Source: Alphaproteobacteria bacterium (GTDB lineage Bacteria; Pseudomonadota; Alphaproteobacteria; Rhizobiales; Devosiaceae). Taken from it: a stretch of DNA of 35,757 bases. This document shows, piece after piece, positions 29,055 to 35,757 of this stretch. Positions within the stretch are counted from its first letter, which is position 1. Every line of letters starts with the position of its first letter. Where the stretch lies: positions 1 to 35,757 of the forward strand of contig JAJRRJ010000231.1 of NCBI GenBank assembly GCA_024279575.1, read 5' to 3'. Below the pieces are notes generated by a model. It did no database searches, was not told where the DNA came from, and was given only the letters and a program-made list of their open reading frames with translations. Made by a program: the position numbers and the translations under genes.

Positions 29055-29086
29055 AAGAATCGTCTCAAGAATCGTCTCAAGAATCG
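29055..29086. repeat. 12-bp tandem repeat, about 2.7 copies
   Basis: AAGAATCGTCTC AAGAATCGTCTC AAGAATCG upstream of the alaC-like gene. Confidence 0.9.
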
Positions 29087-29130
29087 CATGTTGGGCAACA
29101 CGGCAAACCAAAATATGGAGCACATGACAA

Positions 29131-30342
29131 ATGGAACCTGAATTCCATCGTATCAAAAGGCTACCACCTTATGTTTTTGAACATATCAATCCCATCAAAG
29201 CCAAGGCCCGCGCTGAAGGGGTGGATATTATCGATCTTGGCATGGGAAATCCTGACCTGCCAACGCCCTCCCATATTGTTGAAAAACTGGTTGAAGCCAT
29301 TCAGGACCCGCGCACACACCGCTATTCCGCTTCAAAAGGCATCCCCGGTTTGCGCAAAGCCCAGGCCTCCTATTACGGGCGTCGCTTTGGGGTAAAACTC
29401 AATCCCGATACGCAGGTTGTTGCCACCCTTGGCTCCAAAGAGGGCTTTGCCAACATGGCACAGGCTATAACGGCACCCGGTGACGTTGTGCTGGTTCCCA
29501 ACCCCACCTATCCCATTCATTCCTTTGGTTTTATCATGTCGGGGGGCGTGGTGCGCTCCATGCCTGCTGAGCCCAACGAAGAGTTTTTCCGGGTGCTGGA
29601 CCGTGCCGTGCGCCATTCCATTCCAAAACCCATTGCCCTGATTTTGAACTACCCCTCAAATCCCACCGCTTACATCGCTGATTTGGATTTTTATCGTGAG
29701 GTTGTGGACTATTGTCGTAAGCATGAGATTTATATTCTTTCGGACCTGGCCTATTCCGAGGTTTATTTTGACGGTAACCCACCCCCTTCGGTTTTGCAGA
29801 TTCCTGATGCCATGGATATTGCGGGTGAGTTTACCTCAATGTCTAAAACCTTTTCCATGCCCGGTTGGCGTATGGGGTTTGCCGTGGGCAACGAAAGGCT
29901 TATTTCCGCACTCACCCGCGTAAAATCCTATTTGGATTATGGGGCGTTTACCCCCATTCAGGTGGCCGCCGCCGCTGCCCTCAATGGCCCCGATGATTGT
30001 GTGCGCGACGTGCGCGAAGTATATAAAACGCGCCGGGATGTGCTGGTTGACAGCTTTGGGCGCGCCGGCTGGGATATTCCGCCGCCCCCCGCCACCATGT
30101 TTGCATGGGTGCCCATTCCTGAGCAATTTGCTCATTTGGGGTCCCTTGAATTTGCCAAACTGCTGATAACTGAAGCGGCGGTTGCCGTGGCACCGGGCGT
30201 AGGCTTTGGTGAATATGGCGACAATTATGTGCGCATTGCATTGGTGGAAAACGAACAGCGAATCCGACAGGCCGCCCGTAACCTGAAGAAATTTCTAGCC
30301 ACCGGTCAGGGGGCAAACGTGGTCAATATTAAACCAGGTTAG
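29131..30342 (+). CDS. alaC: Class I/II aminotransferase, AlaC / LL-DAP aminotransferase-like
   Basis: RIKRLPPYVFEHINPIKAKARAEGVDIIDLGMGNPDLPTPSHIVEKL...SKTFSMPGWRMGFAVGN; adjacent to hom. Confidence 0.87.
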   Translation: MEPEFHRIKRLPPYVFEHINPIKAKARAEGVDIIDLGMGNPDLPTPSHIVEKLVEAIQDPRTHRYSASKGIPGLRKAQASYYGRRFGVKLNPDTQVVATLGSKEGFANMAQAITAPGDVVLVPNPTYPIHSFGFIMSGGVVRSMPAEPNEEFFRVLDRAVRHSIPKPIALILNYPSNPTAYIADLDFYREVVDYCRKHEIYILSDLAYSEVYFDGNPPPSVLQIPDAMDIAGEFTSMSKTFSMPGWRMGFAVGNERLISALTRVKSYLDYGAFTPIQVAAAAALNGPDDCVRDVREVYKTRRDVLVDSFGRAGWDIPPPPATMFAWVPIPEQFAHLGSLEFAKLLITEAAVAVAPGVGFGEYGDNYVRIALVENEQRIRQAARNLKKFLATGQGANVVNIKPG

Positions 30343-30350
30343 TCCAAAAC

Positions 30351-30887
30351 CTAATATTCCTGCTCACGTTGTAAAAGTTGGGGCAGTGTGTAGCTGTTGT
30401 TTATGCTCTTTGTATCGTTTGGGTCATAGTTACTATCTGAGACAGTGCAATTGCGTCCGCAGACGAGCGTTGCCGTTTCTTCATATGCATCGTTGAACCA
30501 GATACGCCCCCCCGGTGTGGAAATAAAGCCGTTAACTTCCTCGGCAATATCCGCTTCAAGATCGTTAGAGGAGGGGACCTCTGAATCAAAATCATAAGAA
30601 TGCCCGGCATGTGTATGATAAGATGCAATAATATCCATATCCAGCGGCGGCTCATCTGAATAGCAGCTCTCATTGTCCCCCTTCGTTGGGGGGGGGGCCA
30701 CCAGCTGATTTGCATCATTCAGCCCGAAATATCCACAATATTCACGGTTTTCAGAAATTGAGCGAGGCTGGATCTTATTAAAGAACTTAATGGCAAAATC
30801 AGCCTGACGTTGAGTTTGTGCACTAGCGGGGAGTGCACTCAACATGCTGACCCCAAAAAAAACGAATAAAAACAATTTTATCATCAA
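30351..30887 (-). CDS. Secreted DUF4329-like protein with a JAB/JAMM-like motif
   Basis: Signal peptide MIKLFLFVFFGVSMLSALPASAQ; IIASYHTHAGHSYDFDSEVPSSNDLEADI...FISTPGGRIWFNDA. Confidence 0.7.
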   Translation of the reverse strand: MMIKLFLFVFFGVSMLSALPASAQTQRQADFAIKFFNKIQPRSISENREYCGYFGLNDANQLVAPPPTKGDNESCYSDEPPLDMDIIASYHTHAGHSYDFDSEVPSSNDLEADIAEEVNGFISTPGGRIWFNDAYEETATLVCGRNCTVSDSNYDPNDTKSINNSYTLPQLLQREQEY

Positions 30888-31112
30888 AGGTTCCTGAATT
30901 TGCGATGTTTACAAAATAGGAAGGTGTTTGGGCTTTGTCGAGCAATCTTGTCAGGCATATTTGTTATGTCTGAGCCTTAGCCCTATTGACCCGCTTGTCT
31001 TTTCATATTCTATGCATCCCATATTAAATGCCTCCAGTGATCGGCTTGGTTGAGCGCTTAGCCGCCAAAGACATATCCACTGAGGAAAAAAAGACGGACA
31101 AAGATTGAGTTG

Positions 31113-32453
31113 ATGAGCAATAAATTGAAAAAAAATTCCCCCTTACCGCTACGCGTTGGCATTGCCGGGCTTGGAACAGTGGGAGCTTCCCTTGTGGGGA
31201 TGCTGCAAAAAAGCGGAAATGAACTTCAACGCAAGCATGGGCGTCGCATAGAAGTTGCGGCGGTTTCCGCCCGCTCGCGCTCAAGGGATCGTGGAGTAGA
31301 TATTTCGCAATACGCCTGGCACGATGATCCGGTGGCGCTGGCAAAAAGCGATGATGTTGATTTGTTTGTTGAGTTGATCGGGGGCGAGGATGGCCCTGCA
31401 CTGGCCGCTGTCAGGGCTGCATTGAGTGCAGGAAAACCCGTTGTTACTGCAAATAAGGCCCTGCTTGCCAAACACGGCGTGGACCTGGCTGAGCTGGCAG
31501 AGCAAACCGGCACCCATATCGGCTTTGAAGCTGCCGTTGCCGGTGGAATTCCGGTCATTAAAACCCTGCGAGAGGGGTTGGGCGCAGCGTCTGTCACCCG
31601 CGTTTATGGTATTATGAATGGCACCTGCAATTACATTCTGACACGCATGGGGGAAGAGGACATATCCTTTGGCGATTGTCTGACCGATGCGCAGGCGCTG
31701 GGATATGCCGAGGCTGACCCCACTTTTGATGTTGAGGGGTTTGACACCGCCCACAAGTTGGCCATTCTGGCATCCCTGTGTTTCCAGACTAAAATCGCCG
31801 CCGATGAAATATTTGTTGAGGGCATCACCGCGATCACTCAGGCTGACATAAAAGTCGCCGCTGATCTGGGGTATAAAATCAAACTTTTAGGAATAGCTCA
31901 GCGCTCCGGTGGCGGCATTGAACAACGGGTACATCCAACGCTGGTGCCGCGCACAAGCGCTATTGCCAGAGTGGATAATGTACTCAATGCCGTTTCCCTT
32001 GAAACCGATCATATTCAGGAATTGATGCTGGCAGGTCCGGGCGCTGGAGGTCCGGCGACCGCCGCTTCGGTTCTGGCTGATATTCTTGATATTGCCCGCG
32101 GGCATAATGTGCCCCCGCTGGGGATCCCCACCAGCGAATTGGCCGATTATAGCCGGGCGCCGATGCGGGTCCATAAGGGGGGGTATTATATTCGCTTGAA
32201 TGTGCGCGATGTGCCCGGGGCTCTTGCCGCAATTACTACGCGTGTGGGAGAAAGTGGCATTTCCCTTGAGAGCGTCATCCAGCGCCCGGACCTCAAAGCC
32301 CCGGCTTCCATTGCCGATCAGGGTGAAACTCGCACCCTTGTATTGATTACTCAGGACACAACTGAAAGTTCAGTGCGCAAAGCTTTGGATCAGGTTGCCG
32401 ATGATGGCTATACCGTTGGCGCGCCGCAGCTTATACGTATTGAGAGTTTTTGA
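31113..32453 (+). CDS. hom: Homoserine dehydrogenase
   Basis: LRVGIAGLGTVGASLVGMLQ, VTANKALLAKHG, GIMNGTCNYILTRM, AEADPTFDVEGFDTAHKLAIL; C-terminal ACT-like domain; ATG at 31113 preferred over TTG at 31110. Confidence 0.95.
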   Translation: MSNKLKKNSPLPLRVGIAGLGTVGASLVGMLQKSGNELQRKHGRRIEVAAVSARSRSRDRGVDISQYAWHDDPVALAKSDDVDLFVELIGGEDGPALAAVRAALSAGKPVVTANKALLAKHGVDLAELAEQTGTHIGFEAAVAGGIPVIKTLREGLGAASVTRVYGIMNGTCNYILTRMGEEDISFGDCLTDAQALGYAEADPTFDVEGFDTAHKLAILASLCFQTKIAADEIFVEGITAITQADIKVAADLGYKIKLLGIAQRSGGGIEQRVHPTLVPRTSAIARVDNVLNAVSLETDHIQELMLAGPGAGGPATAASVLADILDIARGHNVPPLGIPTSELADYSRAPMRVHKGGYYIRLNVRDVPGALAAITTRVGESGISLESVIQRPDLKAPASIADQGETRTLVLITQDTTESSVRKALDQVADDGYTVGAPQLIRIESF

Positions 32454-32477
32454 TTTCCCCACCAGAAAGCGCACCCC

Positions 32478-34283
32478 ATGTCCCCTGATGGTCCCCAATA
32501 TTTTCTCAATATTGATCGGTCACTTTCAGGCAATGCGTGGGTTGATCGACTGGACATTGCGGCCCAGCGCCAGGCAACCGCTATCGTCCAGCAGCATGGC
32601 ATTACCGACATTCTTGCGCGTATTCTGGCGGCGCGCGGTGTGGATGTGGATCAGGCTGTATCTTTTCTGACCCCCACCATCCGCGAATTGATGCCAGATC
32701 CCTCGACAATGACAGACATGGATGCATTAGCCACGCGCCTTGCCGAGGCTATTTCAGGTCGGGAAAAAATTGCATTATTCGGCGATTACGACGTGGATGG
32801 TGCCAGTTCATGCGCCATGATGCTGCGATTTTTGAGGAGCTTTGGTCTCTCCGTCGTCTGCCATATTCCAGATCGTATTTTTGAAGGATATGGTCCCAAT
32901 ATCCCAGCGATCAATTCCTTGATTGATGATGGCGCGACACTTCTGATTTTGCTGGATTGCGGCACCACCAGTGTTGAGGCGGTGGCCCATGCCCGTGCGC
33001 GCGATTGTGATGTGCTTATTCTGGACCATCATCTGGCAACAGAAAATTTGCCTGACGCCAACGCGCTGGTAAACCCCAATCGCCCCGATGATTTGTCAGA
33101 ATTGGGATATTTGTGCGCTGCAGGTGTCACTTTTATGGCCCTTGTTGCCACCAACCGCGCATTGCGCAACGCCGGGCAGGGGCAGTTTTCTGACCTTATG
33201 TCATTGGCTGACCTTGCCGCACTGGCCACGATTTGTGACGTGGTCCCCCTCAAAGGGCTTAACCGGGCTTTGGTTGTGCGTGGGGTCCAGATCATGAAAG
33301 AGGGTAAAAATCTGGGAATTGCAGCTCTTGCCCTTGCCGCACGCCTAAATGGTCCAATAGGCCCCTCGCACCTTGGGTTTATGATTGGTCCGCGTATCAA
33401 CGCCGGAGGGCGCATAGGTGATGCGGGCCTTGGTACGCGGCTGCTCGCCACCTCCTCAGATGAAGAGGCCATGTTTATAGCCGCACAACTGGATGAGCTG
33501 AATTCCGAGCGCCAAACCATCGAAGCGCAGGCGGTTGAGGAGGCCATAGCGGTAGCAGAGGCTGAAATCGGGCAGGGGGAGGGACCGGCAGTGCTGGTTC
33601 TTGCTTCACAAAGCTGGCACCCTGGCGTTGTCGGTCTGGTAGCTTCGCGCCTCAAAGATCGTTTTGGCCGTCCCGCCTTTGCCATTGCCATGCGGCCCGA
33701 TGGCACTGGCTCAGGCTCAGGGCGTTCTTTATCCGGCGTTGATCTGGGCAGTGCAGTTTTGTCAGCAGTGCAAAACAATCTCATTCAAAAAGGGGGCGGA
33801 CACGCCATGGCGGCAGGCATTTCCCTTGCCCAAAATCAAATTTCAGGCTTTCGCGCTCATATGAACGAGTTGTTGGCGCACAAGGTGAGTGCAGCCAGAG
33901 AAAAGGCAAGCATAAAAATTGATGCGGCTATTACCGCGCGCACAGCAACCCCGGACTTTGTCAACTCCCTTGGAGAAGTTGGCCCGTTTGGAATGGGAAA
34001 TCCGTCCCCCGTATTTGCGTTGGCCTCGCATTTTGTCACTTTTTCAAAAGTTGTCGGTAAAGGTGGGCATGTGCAGTTTTCGCTAAAAAGCGGCGATAGC
34101 GCGACACTCAAGGGCATTGCATTTCGCGCTGCCAATTCGGAGTTGGGGCAGGCTGTTTTGAATGCGCCAAAGGACAAACCGTTCCACTTTTGCGGCACTT
34201 TGAATGTTGACTACTGGCAGGGCCGTGCGCGTGTGCAAATGCGGCTGATTGATATGGCCGATCCGACAAAACCAGCCTGGTAG
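32478..34283 (+). CDS. recJ: Single-stranded-DNA-specific exonuclease RecJ
   Basis: ALFGDYDVDGASSCAMMLRFL, LILDHHLA, IGPRINAGGRIGDAGLGTRLL, GGGHAMAAG. Confidence 0.95.
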   Translation: MSPDGPQYFLNIDRSLSGNAWVDRLDIAAQRQATAIVQQHGITDILARILAARGVDVDQAVSFLTPTIRELMPDPSTMTDMDALATRLAEAISGREKIALFGDYDVDGASSCAMMLRFLRSFGLSVVCHIPDRIFEGYGPNIPAINSLIDDGATLLILLDCGTTSVEAVAHARARDCDVLILDHHLATENLPDANALVNPNRPDDLSELGYLCAAGVTFMALVATNRALRNAGQGQFSDLMSLADLAALATICDVVPLKGLNRALVVRGVQIMKEGKNLGIAALALAARLNGPIGPSHLGFMIGPRINAGGRIGDAGLGTRLLATSSDEEAMFIAAQLDELNSERQTIEAQAVEEAIAVAEAEIGQGEGPAVLVLASQSWHPGVVGLVASRLKDRFGRPAFAIAMRPDGTGSGSGRSLSGVDLGSAVLSAVQNNLIQKGGGHAMAAGISLAQNQISGFRAHMNELLAHKVSAAREKASIKIDAAITARTATPDFVNSLGEVGPFGMGNPSPVFALASHFVTFSKVVGKGGHVQFSLKSGDSATLKGIAFRAANSELGQAVLNAPKDKPFHFCGTLNVDYWQGRARVQMRLIDMADPTKPAW

Positions 34284-34383
34284 CCCAAAAAAACGAGCTC
34301 CAGCCTTGCAAACGCCTTAAACTGGCTCCATATTTATCTTGGATAGTTTGAAGTCTTATACAACCAGATCAGTAGGTGGTATT

Positions 34384-35637
34384 ATGAGTGATAGCGTTTT
34401 CGAGGCCGATACAAAAAACGATAAGTCACCCGGCACCCCCGGGCCTTTGTCCGGTTTGCTTTCCAGAATTGTTGAATGGGGAGGGGTTAAGCTACTTGGC
34501 CCCCCTCAAAGCGGGGCGCTAAGCGTTCAGTTTCCCAATGGTCGTACCAAAACATTGGGGGATCCTCAAAGTGGCGTTCATGCCCGGCTGATTTTCAATA
34601 ACTTCAGTGTTTTACAACGCTCCATGCGCCGTGGCACCGTTGGATTTGCCGCCTCCTACATAAAGGGAGATATTGATTCTCCCGATTTGACAAAACTGTT
34701 TTTGTTTTTTTTGCGAAACCTTGAGAATTTTTCCAATCCTGCTTCTGCGCTATTTCATCGGGCCACAAAAGACCTGACATTTCATCTCAAAAATGCCAAT
34801 TCCCGTGTTGGTTCAAAAAAAAATATTGCCGAGCACTATGATCTGGGCAATGATTTTTACGACCAATGGCTGGACCCATCCATGACCTATTCTTCGGCCA
34901 TTTTTGAACCGGAAACGCTTAGTCTCGAGCAGGCACAAATCGCAAAATATCATCAGATTGCGCAAATGGCTGATGTGAAACCGGGCGACAAAGTTCTGGA
35001 GATCGGGTGTGGATGGGGTGGGCTTGCCGAAGTTCTGGCGCGTGATTACAACGCAAATATTCACGGCATTACCCTGTCGAAAGAGCAACTGCATTTTGCC
35101 AGAAACCGCGTTAAAAAAGCGGGGTTACAGGAAAAAGCAAGCCTGGTTTTTGAAGATTATCGCGATACAGAGGGCCAGTTTGACCGTGTTTGCTCCATTG
35201 AGATGATTGAAGCTGTGGGTGAGGAGCACTGGCCAAGATATTTCTCAACGCTCTTTAATCGCCTCAAACCCGGAGGAACGGCTGCAGTGCAGGCAATAAC
35301 CATTGACGAAGCCCATTTTGATTCCTATCGCGCCGGACCTGATTTTATCCAGCGATATATTTTTCCAGGTGGCATGTTGATGACCAAGTCTGCTATGCGT
35401 GAACAGGGGGAAAAGGCTGGTTTGGTGATGGAAAACGTCAAAAACTTTGGCCATTCCTACGCACAAACCCTATCCCTTTGGCGTCAAAAATTTCTGGACC
35501 GCTGGCACACCATCGCTCCCCTTGGCTATGATGAAGCCTTCAAACGCAAGTGGCAATACTACTTGTCCTATTGCGAAGCGGGATTTTCAGAAGACTTCAT
35601 TGATGTGGGGATTTATCAATACCGGCGGCCAGCCTGA
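34384..35637 (+). CDS. cfa: Cyclopropane-fatty-acyl-phospholipid synthase family protein
   Basis: NIAEHYDLGNDFYDQWLDPSMTYSSAIF, VLEIGCGWGGLAEVLARDYNANIHGITLSKEQ, YIFPGGML; ATG at 34384 preferred over TTG at 34339. Confidence 0.92.
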   Translation: MSDSVFEADTKNDKSPGTPGPLSGLLSRIVEWGGVKLLGPPQSGALSVQFPNGRTKTLGDPQSGVHARLIFNNFSVLQRSMRRGTVGFAASYIKGDIDSPDLTKLFLFFLRNLENFSNPASALFHRATKDLTFHLKNANSRVGSKKNIAEHYDLGNDFYDQWLDPSMTYSSAIFEPETLSLEQAQIAKYHQIAQMADVKPGDKVLEIGCGWGGLAEVLARDYNANIHGITLSKEQLHFARNRVKKAGLQEKASLVFEDYRDTEGQFDRVCSIEMIEAVGEEHWPRYFSTLFNRLKPGGTAAVQAITIDEAHFDSYRAGPDFIQRYIFPGGMLMTKSAMREQGEKAGLVMENVKNFGHSYAQTLSLWRQKFLDRWHTIAPLGYDEAFKRKWQYYLSYCEAGFSEDFIDVGIYQYRRPA

Positions 35638-35725
35638 TAGGCCTTAGTTTTATCCGGCGCGTGCAAAGCACGCTGGCGCGAGCGAAAACTGAAGTTGTTT
35701 GAGAAAAACTCTTAAAGCCAACCCA

Positions 35726-35743
35726 GGCGGCACAAGTGCCGCC
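35726..35743. repeat. Perfect inverted repeat (hairpin)
   Basis: GGCGGCAC-AA-GTGCCGCC; a second hairpin GCGTGC-AAA-GCACGC lies at 35659-35673. Confidence 0.6.
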
Positions 35744-35757
35744 GGCCAATAATTTGG

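Noticed and set aside
30986-31014. Sigma70 promoter upstream of hom (TTGACC-N17-TCTATG)
   Set aside because: The -10 match is too weak to call without transcript data
33029-33784. 251-aa minus-strand ORF inside recJ
   Set aside because: Arg/Ser/Ala/Pro-rich shadow ORF opposite a strongly conserved recJ reading frame
1-35757. CRISPR arrays, transposons, prophage or toxin-antitoxin modules
   Set aside because: No regularly spaced repeats, transposase, integrase or phage structural signatures were seen in either strand's translations

Overview
The window looks like an ordinary alphaproteobacterial chromosome segment of about 35.8 kb. I found about 29 protein-coding genes, one tRNA-Pro(GGG), and no CRISPR array, transposase or phage module. 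In order it holds: (i) an MFS transporter, then bamE, a ubiquinol-cytochrome c chaperone, a DUF177/YceD protein, plsX, fabH, ihfA and a MerR regulator; (ii) a small exopolysaccharide locus (O-antigen ligase/polymerase, initiating sugar-phosphate transferase, GT4, OPX/Wza-type protein, a Wzz protein fused to a degenerate BY-kinase-like domain, and a polysaccharide deacetylase interrupted by a stop); (iii) DUF2842, an interrupted heme A synthase (ctaA), rplM and rpsI; (iv) a taurine dissimilation operon xsc-pta-tpa; (v) a CHASE-PAS-GGDEF-EAL protein, an NnrS protein and a GT1 glycosyltransferase; (vi) alaC-like aminotransferase, a secreted DUF4329/JAMM-like protein, hom, recJ and cfa. No wholly new system is evident. 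The points most worth a second look are: two same-frame TAA interruptions 1.36 kb apart in otherwise conserved genes; a perfect 10-bp anti-Shine-Dalgarno inverted repeat in the xsc leader; C10 and C9 tracts in a secreted-protein gene and an EPS-export gene; and the Wzz-pseudokinase fusion. All family calls come from reading the translations, with no database search.
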